Below, piece by piece: positions 16,694-24,637 of a stretch of 46,958 bases of DNA. The notes under the pieces are model-generated. The model was not told the DNA's origin. It saw nothing but the letters and a program-made list of their open reading frames with translations, and made no database searches. The stretch covers positions 1 through 46,958 of the forward strand of contig CACKWQ010000006.1 in assembly GCA_902603925.1 (NCBI GenBank). Reading direction: 5' to 3'. The position numbers were made by a program, and so were the translations under genes. Positions within the stretch are counted from its first letter, which is position 1. Each line of letters begins with the position of its first letter. This DNA comes from an uncultured Pelagibacteraceae bacterium (lineage in GTDB: Bacteria > Pseudomonadota > Alphaproteobacteria > Pelagibacterales > Pelagibacteraceae).

Positions 16694-17309
16694 ACATATA
16701 ATTAAATATGCAAAAATGATGAATAGCAAAAATCTATCAGCTCTTAGATCTGGAAACATATCTATGAGATACAGTGATGGTTTTCTTATAACACCATCAG
16801 GTATCAAATATTCTGCTTTAAAAAATGAAGATATAGTTTTCGTATCCTTGGATGGAAAATATGACGAAAATAAATTAAAACCCTCTTCTGAGTGGAGATT
16901 TCATAAAGATATTTATTTAAATAAAAAGGAGGCTAATGCTATTGTGCATGCCCACTCGACTCATGCAACTGCTGTTTCATCACACCGAAAATCAATTCCA
17001 GCATTTCATTATATGGTAGCTCTAGCAGGTGGTAATGATATAAAGTGTGCAGATTATGCAACTTTTGGCACCGAGGAATTATCAAAAAATATTATTAAAT
17101 CATTAGAAAATCGTAAGGCCTGTTTAATGTCTAATCATGGTCAAGTTGCTTTTGAAACTACATTAGAAAAAGCATTCGAATTAGCTGAAGAGGTAGAAAA
17201 TATTTGTCATCAATATATAAATGCTTTAAAAATGGGAAATCCTGAGATTCTTTCATTTGAAGAAATGAAAAAAATTTTGGAGAAGGTCAAAAATTATAAA
17301 AAGGATTGA
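16680..17309 (+). CDS. class II aldolase/adducin family protein, candidate 5-methylthioribulose-1-phosphate aldolase (Ald2-like)
   Basis: 209 residues, fuculose-phosphate aldolase family. RSGNISMRYSDGFLITPSG forms the phosphate site. SSEWRFH carries the catalytic Glu; HAHSTHATAVS supplies two zinc His and SNHGQVAF the third. All catalytic positions are intact. The family also includes MtnB (methylthioribulose-1-P dehydratase), so name assignment rests on context: it lies directly after mtnA, and no mtnC/mtnD is seen. This favours the aldolase route to DHAP and 2-(methylthio)acetaldehyde described for DHAP-shunt bacteria. A dehydratase (MtnB) role is the main alternative. Confidence 0.8.
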   Translation: MTEAEHIIKYAKMMNSKNLSALRSGNISMRYSDGFLITPSGIKYSALKNEDIVFVSLDGKYDENKLKPSSEWRFHKDIYLNKKEANAIVHAHSTHATAVSSHRKSIPAFHYMVALAGGNDIKCADYATFGTEELSKNIIKSLENRKACLMSNHGQVAFETTLEKAFELAEEVENICHQYINALKMGNPEILSFEEMKKILEKVKNYKKD

Positions 17310-17310
17310 T

Positions 17311-18351
17311 GTGACTAAAGTTGGAGAACACATAACACTTGATTTTATCGGAGTTAAAAAAGATTATTCACAAAAATTTTATGAAAAAGTTATTTATAAA
17401 ATTGCAAAAGTTGCAAAGGTAGAAATTTTAGGAATAAACAGTCATAAATTCGAACCGCAGGGTTTTACAACAGTGGCGTTATTAGCAGAAAGTCACATGA
17501 GTTTTCATACATTTCCTGAGAAAGGAATAATAAGTTTTGATTTTTTTACTTGTGGCAAAGTAAACCCAAGAATTGCTTTAGATGTTTTGAAAAAAGAAAT
17601 TAAATCAAAAAGAGTTGCAATTAATAGTTTCGATAGAAGTACCATTAGCCATTATGATGACATTTATAGCTCACCCGGTCTAAGAAAATTTTATATTGTC
17701 AAAGATGTATTAGAAAATTTCACATCTAAAGTTGGTCAACACGTAGAAATACTAAATCTAGAACAGTTTGGTAAATCACTATTTATTGACAATGAGCTGC
17801 AAGTTGCTGAAAAAGATGAACATCTTTATAGTTCAACTTTTGTAAAATCAGGTCTAAACCTAAATAAAGATAGAGATAAGGTTGCGATTATTGGCGGAGG
17901 GGATGGTGGAATTGCAAGAGAGTGTATTTCAAAAAATTTTAATTATATAGACTGGTTTGAACTTGATCCACAAGTAGTTAAAGTTTGTGAAAAATACTTA
18001 GCTAAAATAGGTGAAAAAGCGACTAAAAAAAATTCAGTAAAATGCATATGGGGAGATGCATTTGAAAGCATAAAATCTATTGAAAGTAATAGATACGATA
18101 AAATATTTGTAGATCTTAACGACGATCAATATTGTATTGACTTAGCTGCTAAGAATATGAAATCTCTAAAAAGAATTCTAAAACCAAGTGGAACAATTAC
18201 TACTCAAGTCGGAAGTCAAGATAAAAAACCAAAGCAGGTTAAAAATTGGATAAGTGTGTTAAACAAAAACTTTGGTAATGCTACCCTTGATAGAGTTTAC
18301 ATACCAAGTTTTGATTGTAATTGGAATTTCGCATCGTCAATTAACAATTAA
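17311..18351 (+). CDS. S-adenosylmethionine decarboxylase / aminopropyltransferase fusion (SpeD-SpeE)
   Basis: 346 residues from a GTG start 1 nt after the aldolase stop. Residues 1 to about 115 are a bacterial SpeD: KVGEHITLDFIGV, EPQGFTTVALLAESHMSFHTFPE with the Glu-Ser autocleavage site (Ser becomes pyruvoyl), and DFFTCGKVNPR. Residues about 120-346 are a spermidine synthase domain: SLFIDNELQVAEKDEHLY, AIIGGGDGGIARE (dcSAM site) and FELDPQVVKVCEKYL. The usual DSxDPxGP becomes VDLNDDQYC, keeping D-x-x-D, and the usual YHE becomes YSS. It would make decarboxylated SAM and use it for aminopropyl transfer, releasing MTA. The acceptor (putrescine or another diamine) is uncertain. Confidence 0.88.
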   Translation: MTKVGEHITLDFIGVKKDYSQKFYEKVIYKIAKVAKVEILGINSHKFEPQGFTTVALLAESHMSFHTFPEKGIISFDFFTCGKVNPRIALDVLKKEIKSKRVAINSFDRSTISHYDDIYSSPGLRKFYIVKDVLENFTSKVGQHVEILNLEQFGKSLFIDNELQVAEKDEHLYSSTFVKSGLNLNKDRDKVAIIGGGDGGIARECISKNFNYIDWFELDPQVVKVCEKYLAKIGEKATKKNSVKCIWGDAFESIKSIESNRYDKIFVDLNDDQYCIDLAAKNMKSLKRILKPSGTITTQVGSQDKKPKQVKNWISVLNKNFGNATLDRVYIPSFDCNWNFASSINN

Positions 18352-18410
18352 TTTATCTTTTTAAATCTTTATTTTTGTGGAATAATATTAATTATATTTT
18401 TGGAGGAAAC

Positions 18411-19268
18411 ATGAACATGATCAAAAAATTTAGCATAGGTTTGTTGTTTAGTTTGTTTTTAACAATATCCGCTAATGCTGATAAAATAAGAATAGGAACA
18501 GAAGGTGCATATCCACCTTGGAATTCAAAAGATGCCTCAGGTAAGTTAATTGGTTTTGAAGTAGAATTAGCTTGGGCACTTTGTAGATACATTGGACAAC
18601 AATGTGAAATCGTTGAACAAGATTGGGACGGAATGATACCAGCTCTTCAAATGAGAAAGTTTGATGCAATAATGGCCGGCATGTCAATTACTGATGAAAG
18701 AAAAAAAGTGATTACATTTTCTCAAGGTTATGCAGATGAAGTTGCGTCACTAGCCGTAATGAAAGGTTCTGACCTAGAGGGAATGGACACACCCGAGGGA
18801 ATTAATCTTTCTTTAGGTGGTGGAAGTGTGAACAAAGCTTTAAAAACCCTTACAGGAGCTTTGGCTGGAAAAACTGTTTGTACTCAAACAGGAACAATTC
18901 ATCAAAACTTTTTAGAGTCAGGTGATGTTGGTAAAGTAAATGTAAGAACTTATAAAACTCAAGATGATGTCAACCTTGATTTAGCTTCTGGTAGATGCGA
19001 TGTAGCTTTAGCGGCTGCTGTAGCGTTTACAGATTATGCTGAAAAATCTGGAAAACCTGTAATTCTTGTTGGACCAACTTTTTCAGGAGGTGCTTTTGGA
19101 AATGGAGTGGGCGTTGGATTGAGACAAGCTTCACAACTAGGTGGTACCCTTGGCGAAAGAGATGCTCAATTGTTAAATAAATTTAATAAAGCAATCGATC
19201 AAGCAAGAAAAGATGGCGTAATTAGTAGACTAGCCATTAAACATTTTGGCTTTGACGCATCTATGTAA
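18411..19268 (+). CDS. polar amino acid ABC transporter substrate-binding protein
   Basis: 285 residues starting at the ATG at 18411, chosen because a strong GGAGGA precedes it by a few bases and a signal peptide begins there; the in-frame ATG at 18375 is not needed. The signal peptide covers residues 1 to about 22, ending ANA-DKIRIG. The mature part is a SBP_bac_3 periplasmic protein: GTEGAYPPWN, GFEVELAWALCRYIG, WDGMIPALQMRKFDAIMAGMSITDERK. It resembles the lysine/arginine/ornithine/octopine group. An extra insert around residues 125-150 (GINLSLGGGSVNKAL) is notable. It is followed by a hairpin and then by two permeases. Confidence 0.92.
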   Translation: MNMIKKFSIGLLFSLFLTISANADKIRIGTEGAYPPWNSKDASGKLIGFEVELAWALCRYIGQQCEIVEQDWDGMIPALQMRKFDAIMAGMSITDERKKVITFSQGYADEVASLAVMKGSDLEGMDTPEGINLSLGGGSVNKALKTLTGALAGKTVCTQTGTIHQNFLESGDVGKVNVRTYKTQDDVNLDLASGRCDVALAAAVAFTDYAEKSGKPVILVGPTFSGGAFGNGVGVGLRQASQLGGTLGERDAQLLNKFNKAIDQARKDGVISRLAIKHFGFDASM

Positions 19269-19283
19269 TATTATATTTGAATT

Positions 19284-19309
19284 GGCGGTTAATTAATTAA
19301 CCGCCTTTT
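19284..19309 (+). terminator. hairpin between substrate-binding protein and permease genes
   Basis: A perfect 22-nt palindrome (arms GGCGGTTAATT and AATTAACCGCC, 19284-19305) is followed by TTTT. It lies 15 nt after the binding-protein stop and 8 nt before the permease start at 19314. The short T-run suggests partial termination or protection of the upstream mRNA end, giving more binding protein than permease. It could also be an mRNA-stabilising hairpin only. Confidence 0.65.
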
Positions 19310-19313
19310 CGAT

Positions 19314-20006
19314 ATGGAACTTCTTTTATTTGGCAAAACAGGCTGGGGTGATGAGTTACTAATCGCTACATTAATGACCTTAGCAGTATCTATTGCTGCT
19401 ATGTTTATTGGTTTTATTTTTGCATTAATATTTACTCCTTTAAAATTATCAAAAAATAAATTTTTAAATATTATTGCAAATTTTTATACAACTGTAATTA
19501 GGGGTGTGCCTGAACTACTTGTAATTTATCTTTTCTTTTTTGGGGGAAGTAGTGCAATAATGTTTGTAGCTTCTGTTTTTGGATATAATGATTATATAGA
19601 AATAAATGCGTTTATAACTGGTGCTTTTTCAATAGGTATTATTTCAGGCGCATACTCTACTGAAGTTTTTAGAGGGGCAATTCAGTCTATAGATAAAGGA
19701 CAATTTGAAGCGTCTAATGTATTAGGATTTAATAAAGTAACAAGATTTTACAAAATTATACTTCCTCAAATGTTAAGATTGTCTATTCCAAATTTAAGCA
19801 ATGTTTGGCAAATTACTCTTAAGGATACGTCTCTTATCTCAGTAACTGGCTTAGTTGAAATAATGAGACAGTCATATATAGCAGCAGGATCTACAAGAGA
19901 TCCTTTGTTATTTTATACTGTTGCAGCAGTTTTATATTTGATCTTAACATTTTTAAGTATGAAAATTATCAATAAAATGGAAGTTAAATACAATAAGGGA
20001 TACTGA
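19314..20006 (+). CDS. amino acid ABC transporter permease (HisQ/ArtQ-like)
   Basis: 230 residues, BPD_transp_1 (HisQM subfamily) with about five membrane helices. The amphipathic N-terminal part is followed by TVIRGVPELLVIYLFFFGG (family RGTPLLVQ-type motif) and the cytoplasmic EAA loop FEASNVLGFNKVTRFYKIILPQMLRLSIPNL, where the ATPase docks. It pairs with the next gene, whose start overlaps its stop by 1 nt. The pair forms the inner-membrane channel for the binding protein encoded upstream. Confidence 0.92.
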   Translation: MELLLFGKTGWGDELLIATLMTLAVSIAAMFIGFIFALIFTPLKLSKNKFLNIIANFYTTVIRGVPELLVIYLFFFGGSSAIMFVASVFGYNDYIEINAFITGAFSIGIISGAYSTEVFRGAIQSIDKGQFEASNVLGFNKVTRFYKIILPQMLRLSIPNLSNVWQITLKDTSLISVTGLVEIMRQSYIAAGSTRDPLLFYTVAAVLYLILTFLSMKIINKMEVKYNKGY

Positions 20007-20677
20007 TGGATATAGAATTAATTTTAAATAGTTTTCCAAAATTATTATCAGCAAGTGTAACAACACTAAAATTACTCTCTGTATCAATGATTATAGGATT
20101 GTTTATAGGTTTATTTTTTGCAATCATGAGAATAAAAAATAATATATTTTTAGGCAAGCTTGCATATGCATATTCATATATTTTTAGGGGTACACCCCTA
20201 TTAGTTCAAATATTCATAATCTACTACGGTTTTGGACAAGTAGAATATATTAGGGAGAGTTTTCTTTGGGTAATCTTAAAAGAACCATATTGGTGTGCAA
20301 TAATAGCTTTTGCTCTTAACACAGGAGCTTATACTTCTGAAATTCTAAGGTCAGCATTTCAAACCATTAAACCAGGCTTTATAGAGGCAGGTAAAAGTTT
20401 GGGCGTGCCCAATAAAATTATTTTTTATAAAATACAGATTCCTATAGCTATTAGACAATCATTACCAGCATATGGAAATGAAATTATTTTAATGCTTAAA
20501 GGAACTTCACTGGCGAGCACTGTTACCTTGATGGACTTGACTGGTGTTGCTAAATTTATTATTTCGACAACTTTTAAACCAATTGAGGTATTTATAATTG
20601 CAGGAAGTATATATTTATTTATAACGTTTATAATTCACAATTTGATTAAAGCTTTGGAAAAAAAATATAGTTTTTAA
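20006..20677 (+). CDS. amino acid ABC transporter permease (HisM/ArtM-like)
   Basis: 223 residues, BPD_transp_1 family with about five helices. YIFRGTPLLVQIFIIYYG and an EAA loop (IEAGKSLGVPNKIIFYKIQIPIAIRQSLPAYGNE) are intact. This is the second permease of the ABC importer. An ATP-binding subunit gene (HisP/ArtP) is expected next but the following gene is on the opposite strand and unrelated, so the ATPase must be encoded elsewhere or shared. The TAA stop is shared with the convergent gene. Confidence 0.92.
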   Translation: MDIELILNSFPKLLSASVTTLKLLSVSMIIGLFIGLFFAIMRIKNNIFLGKLAYAYSYIFRGTPLLVQIFIIYYGFGQVEYIRESFLWVILKEPYWCAIIAFALNTGAYTSEILRSAFQTIKPGFIEAGKSLGVPNKIIFYKIQIPIAIRQSLPAYGNEIILMLKGTSLASTVTLMDLTGVAKFIISTTFKPIEVFIIAGSIYLFITFIIHNLIKALEKKYSF

Positions 20678-21063
20678 TATTTTGTGTATTGTTTGACTTC
20701 TTTTATCTTTGAACCTGTGTAGTTGTTAATTTCGAGTTTGATTTTTGCTCTTTCATCGTTTAAAAAGTGCACATCTCTAGATAATTTTATAAACTTTTTA
20801 CCAAAATCTGAGTTTTTTTCGCACAATCTTTTCTCGTCCTCTATTATCCATAACTTTGAATTAATTTCTTTTAAAGATGAATACATTTTACTTAATTTAT
20901 CATCAGATTTCACCTTATTGTCATATTCTAGTTTTAAAATGTCGTATTCTTTTTTTATAAGCTCAAGGTTTATGGTATTAGTAATTTTATCTTTTTTAAT
21001 GTCCAAAATAGAAATTTTATCTAACAGCTCACCCACTGATACTTCTATTAAAATTTTATTCAT
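20674..21063 (-). CDS. DUF6165-like protein
   Basis: 129 residues, soluble, rich in Lys and Glu and mostly predicted helical. The N-terminal ILIEVSVGELLDKISILDIKKDKI matches my memory of DUF6165, a short protein seen beside GT9 or other glycosyltransferases in alphaproteobacteria; its role is unknown. It lies back-to-back with a GT9 gene (32 bp apart), supporting that link. A helical coiled-coil-like body (residues about 25-110) follows. The family name is from recall, not a search. Confidence 0.65.
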   Translation of the reverse strand: MNKILIEVSVGELLDKISILDIKKDKITNTINLELIKKEYDILKLEYDNKVKSDDKLSKMYSSLKEINSKLWIIEDEKRLCEKNSDFGKKFIKLSRDVHFLNDERAKIKLEINNYTGSKIKEVKQYTKY

Positions 21064-21095
21064 AAAATTTATTACTGTGATAAATTGTTAAAAAT

Positions 21096-22037
21096 ATGTC
21101 TAATATATTAATCATAAAGCATGGATCATTAGGAGATATAGCTCAAGCTAGTGGTGCAATTCAAGACATTTATGAAAATCATAAAAACGATCAAATTTAT
21201 GCACTTACAACTAAACCATTCATTAATTTACTTAAAAGATGTCCTTATATAAAGGATGTCATTTTAGATAAACGACTATCTAGATTTAATCTAGTTTATA
21301 TTTATTTGCTAATGCGAAAAATTAAAAAATTGAATATTTCAAAAGTTTATGATTTACAGAATTCATCTCGAACCTCTTTTTATAAAAGAATTTTATTTCC
21401 AAATAGTAATTATGAAAAATGGTCTAGTTCTATTACAACGTTACCCGATAATACGAAAAAAGAAGAATTCGATAAAATTTCTGTTCTTGAACGTTTCAAT
21501 CATCAATTAAAAACTTCTGGTTTAAATACCGTTTATACTTTGAGACCCGACTTTACTTGGTCATGCGAAGATATAAACCATATTAAAAAAGAATTTGAAC
21601 TTAAAAAATACATTGTATTGTTTCCTTTTTGCTCCCCTCATTTGATAATTAAGAAATGGCCTTTTTATAATGAATTAATCAGATTAATAAAAAAAAATTT
21701 TTTAGATGAATTTAAAGTTGTCATAGCTCCGGGCCCAAATGAAGTAAGTGAGACTAAGAATTTTGATGCAATCACTATTTTAGATAATGAAAAAGTTTTA
21801 AATATATCTCAACTGGCATCTTTAATTAAAGATAGTTCATTCGTTGTTGCAAATGACACTGGGCCAGCACACATGGCCGCACACTTAGGAGTAAAAGGCT
21901 TGTCACTTTTTGGAAAACATACAACTGCTTATAAAGTTAGCATTGAAACTAAAAACTTTAAGGCAATACAAGTTAACGAACTAAAAAAACTTTCTGCTGA
22001 AAAGGTATTTCAAAGACTAAAAGAGAATATTGTTTAG
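21096..22037 (+). CDS. glycosyltransferase family 9 (ADP-heptose:LPS heptosyltransferase-like)
   Basis: 313 residues, GT-B fold. The N terminus ILIIKHGSLGDIAQASGAIQDI is the family 9 pattern (kxGalGDvl). KVYDLQNSSRT, LFPFCSPHLIIKKWPFYNELIRLI and VVANDTGPAHMAAHLGVKGLSLFG are the donor-site motifs. It would add heptose or another sugar to the LPS inner core at the cytoplasmic face. The stop overlaps the convergent membrane-protein gene. Confidence 0.85.
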   Translation: MSNILIIKHGSLGDIAQASGAIQDIYENHKNDQIYALTTKPFINLLKRCPYIKDVILDKRLSRFNLVYIYLLMRKIKKLNISKVYDLQNSSRTSFYKRILFPNSNYEKWSSSITTLPDNTKKEEFDKISVLERFNHQLKTSGLNTVYTLRPDFTWSCEDINHIKKEFELKKYIVLFPFCSPHLIIKKWPFYNELIRLIKKNFLDEFKVVIAPGPNEVSETKNFDAITILDNEKVLNISQLASLIKDSSFVVANDTGPAHMAAHLGVKGLSLFGKHTTAYKVSIETKNFKAIQVNELKKLSAEKVFQRLKENIV

Positions 22038-22456
22038 TACATATAGATTTTGTCTGCTAATCCATAGCATAGCGAGGCACTTAAGGCTGAAAATATTAAT
22101 GGCGCTATAATACCTTCTCTTGATTTTTCTGGCGTCTTTATACCAGTTTTATCAATTAAAATTGAATATGAGTTTACCAAAAAAACACAAAGATTAGTTA
22201 AAAATACCAAATTAAAAAAAGATCCAGCTGCAATTACACCATCTCTTCTAATAAATAAAATGTAAATTGCCATTAGGAATTGTCCAAGCATAAATGCACC
22301 AGCAAACCTTACCATGGTAAATCCTGTATCATCAATTTCAAATTTTTGACAAAACTTTTTTGTTTGAAAGATAGTTTGATAAGCGTACATGCCGATGCCA
22401 GCAAAATAAATTAAGAAAATTATTAAGTACCATATATTATTAAATTTTTCGATCAT
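22034..22456 (-). CDS. four-helix membrane protein, unknown function
   Basis: 140 residues with four hydrophobic segments (about 8-27, 50-70, 77-98 and 117-134) and short charged loops, for example FQTKKFCQKFEIDDTGFT after helix one. No family is recognised. It lies 9 nt downstream of the GT4 gene on the same strand, so it is probably co-transcribed. The protein is well balanced in codon use with its neighbours and looks real. Confidence 0.65.
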   Translation of the reverse strand: MIEKFNNIWYLIIFLIYFAGIGMYAYQTIFQTKKFCQKFEIDDTGFTMVRFAGAFMLGQFLMAIYILFIRRDGVIAAGSFFNLVFLTNLCVFLVNSYSILIDKTGIKTPEKSREGIIAPLIFSALSASLCYGLADKIYMY

Positions 22457-22465
22457 TTTAGTTAA

Positions 22466-23548
22466 CTATAAGATTCTTTTATATTTTTCAATAATCTTGT
22501 TCCAGTGAAAGTTGGTTGAATTATCTCTAGCTAATTTCCCAATATCTTTAAATTTTTTATTCTCAAGAAGATTATTAATTGAATTATAGATTTCTTCTAA
22601 ATTGTTACCATCACAGATTAGACCTGTCTTATTATGTATGATTGCATCTGACGCACCTCCATCCTTTCCTCCAATTGAAGGTACTCCATATTGTGCTGCC
22701 TCTATAAACACGATTCCAAAGCCTTCCACAGATTTTTTAAATTTAATTGAAGGCATAACAAAAATATCTGAGGCAGCGACTAAAGCATTTTTAAGATTAT
22801 GTGACAAACTATTAAAAAAAAGTACATGATTTTCGATTTTTAACTCTTTTACTAGATCTTTTATTTTTTGTTCCTCTTCTCCGTATCCTATGCAGGTATA
22901 AATTATATTTGGATAAATTTGTTTTAAGTTTCTAAGAGCCATTATTATCTTTTCATGGTTTTTTCTCTTATCAAACCTTGAGACCGTAATTAATCTTGGA
23001 GATTTATCTTTTAAAAAATCATTAGCTTTATCAGAATCCTTTTTAGTAATTTTAGCTGCTGGCTCAACCCCTGGATTTATAACAACTATTTTATCTGGAT
23101 TAACACCTATCTCTATAGCTAGATTTTTGGTAAATTCCGAATTAGCCACAACAACTTGAATATTGTTCAATACATTTAAAACTCTCTTGTTAAGTCTACT
23201 TCCTTTTAAATGATTTATCTCCTTAGAATGAATTAAACAAATTTTTTTATTTTGACTTTTAATGAGTTCTAAACTTTTCCAATGATCTGCAATTATATTT
23301 TTTATACTTTTATTTGTTTTAACAAATTCATTAATTAAATATGCTTTTCTATATTTTCTAAACAGTTTTACTCCACCAACTCTTTCTATTGAAAACGATA
23401 CACTTTCATCAAAATCAACATGATTTAATTCGTAGTCAGCAAAAACTTTTATCAGATCTAATCTAGATAATTCATTAGCAAGTCCCCACATTAAGTTTTG
23501 CATTCCACCAACAGAGGGTGGAAAGGATCTTGTAATGATAAGATTCAT
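22466..23548 (-). CDS. glycosyltransferase family 4
   Basis: 360 residues, GT-B. ITRSFPPSVGGMQNLMWGLANEL begins the N-terminal acceptor domain. VVANSEFTKNLAIEIGV, NPGVEP, LITVSRFDKRKNHEKIIMAL and CIGYGEEEQKIKDLV are donor-domain features. The E-x7-E motif is EGFGIVFIEAAQYGVPSIG. It is a retaining transferase of nucleotide sugars in lipid or polysaccharide synthesis; the sugar is not predictable. It starts 4 nt after the upstream thioredoxin-like gene and is probably co-transcribed with it. Confidence 0.88.
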   Translation of the reverse strand: MNLIITRSFPPSVGGMQNLMWGLANELSRLDLIKVFADYELNHVDFDESVSFSIERVGGVKLFRKYRKAYLINEFVKTNKSIKNIIADHWKSLELIKSQNKKICLIHSKEINHLKGSRLNKRVLNVLNNIQVVVANSEFTKNLAIEIGVNPDKIVVINPGVEPAAKITKKDSDKANDFLKDKSPRLITVSRFDKRKNHEKIIMALRNLKQIYPNIIYTCIGYGEEEQKIKDLVKELKIENHVLFFNSLSHNLKNALVAASDIFVMPSIKFKKSVEGFGIVFIEAAQYGVPSIGGKDGGASDAIIHNKTGLICDGNNLEEIYNSINNLLENKKFKDIGKLARDNSTNFHWNKIIEKYKRIL

Positions 23549-23552
23549 TAAA

Positions 23553-24104
23553 TTATTTCCACTTAATATTACAACCCATGCTTGCTACCTGGTCTTTAGG
23601 TCCAATTTGAGTTTCAGATATTAATTTCATGGCTTTTAACAAATCACTCTCACCATTCCTTATGGGCTTTAAATCTTTTAACTCTCTAATTCTTCCTCTG
23701 TATTGGAGTTCTAAATTTTTATTGTAACCAAAAAAATCTGGAGTGCATACAGCACCATAATTTTTAGCGACAACCTGAGTATCGTCGTGTAAATAAGGAA
23801 AACTAAATTTATTGTTTTTTGAAAAATCAACCATTTTTTCAAAAGAGTCTTCAGGATAATTGTCTACATCGTTAGAACATATTGCCAATGAGTTTATACC
23901 AAGATCCTTAATAACATTACAATCATTTACAATGTCCAAGATTATAGCTTTTACATATGGACAATGGTTACATATAAACATTATTAATGTTCCATTCTCA
24001 CCTTTGATATCCTTTAGTGATATCAATTTACCACTTGTTGATTTAAGTTTGAAATCTTCAGCTTTTTTGCCGAAATCACATATTGGTGTTTTTGTAAGTG
24101 ACAT
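23553..24104 (-). CDS. thioredoxin-like/AhpC-TSA family protein with CxxC
   Basis: 183 residues, thioredoxin fold of the redoxin type. GKKAEDFKLKSTSGKLISLKDI starts the fold; the active site is MFICNHCPYVKAI, a CNHC (CxxC) motif. AVCTPDFFGYNKN supplies the cis-Pro (TPD). This CNHCPY type is widespread in bacteria as an uncharacterised thiol oxidoreductase, probably cytoplasmic since no signal peptide is visible. It heads a minus-strand pair with GT4 and is back-to-back (20 bp) with the gamma-carbonic-anhydrase gene. Confidence 0.82.
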   Translation of the reverse strand: MSLTKTPICDFGKKAEDFKLKSTSGKLISLKDIKGENGTLIMFICNHCPYVKAIILDIVNDCNVIKDLGINSLAICSNDVDNYPEDSFEKMVDFSKNNKFSFPYLHDDTQVVAKNYGAVCTPDFFGYNKNLELQYRGRIRELKDLKPIRNGESDLLKAMKLISETQIGPKDQVASMGCNIKWK

Positions 24105-24124
24105 GATAGATTAGTATATAAGTT

Positions 24125-24637
24125 ATGTTTTATGATTTAAAAGATAAAAAACCAAAAAACTCTGGCGAAAATTGGGTGGCACCAAATGCAGTAATCATAG
24201 GTGATGTGACTTTAGAAAAAAATACGAGTGTATGGTTTAATGCTACTTTAAGGGGAGATATAGAAAATATTCATATAGGCGAGGGGTCAAATGTTCAGGA
24301 TAGCTGTGTTCTTCATACTGACCCTGGTTATCAATTAAAGGTCGGAAAAAATGTAACTGTAGGTCATTTAGTAATGCTTCATGGTTGCTCCATTGATGAT
24401 AACAGTTTGATTGGAATAGGCGCAGTTTTATTAAATGGATCTAAAATTGGAAAAAATTGTTTAATAGGGGCAAGAGCACTGATTACCGAAAATAAAGAAA
24501 TACCAGACAATTCTCTAGTAATGGGATCACCGGGAAAAATAGTTAGGCAAGTAACTGATGATGAAATAGAAGCTATAAAACAAAATGCAATAAGATATCA
24601 AAATAATTGGAAAAAATATGTTAAAACTGTATTTTAA
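24125..24637 (+). CDS. gamma carbonic anhydrase family hexapeptide protein
   Basis: 170 residues, left-handed beta-helix. Imperfect hexapeptide repeats run from about residue 15 to 130 (VIIGDVTLEKNTSVWFNATLRGD, IGEGSNVQDSCVLHTD, VGHLVMLHGCSI, IGIGAVLLNGSKIG). Zn-binding His are visible in CVLHTD and VGHLVMLHGC, as in Cam/CamH and YrdA/PaaY proteins. It is a homotrimer by family knowledge. Physiological carbonic anhydrase activity is unproven for many members. Its last 20 nt overlap the start of the downstream hydrolase gene. Confidence 0.87.
   Translation: MFYDLKDKKPKNSGENWVAPNAVIIGDVTLEKNTSVWFNATLRGDIENIHIGEGSNVQDSCVLHTDPGYQLKVGKNVTVGHLVMLHGCSIDDNSLIGIGAVLLNGSKIGKNCLIGARALITENKEIPDNSLVMGSPGKIVRQVTDDEIEAIKQNAIRYQNNWKKYVKTVF

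Noticed and set aside
18352-18410. Riboswitch or long leader before the amino acid binding-protein gene
   Set aside because: Only about 60 nt are available, AT-rich with no clear aptamer fold; a plain ribosome-binding site explains the start.
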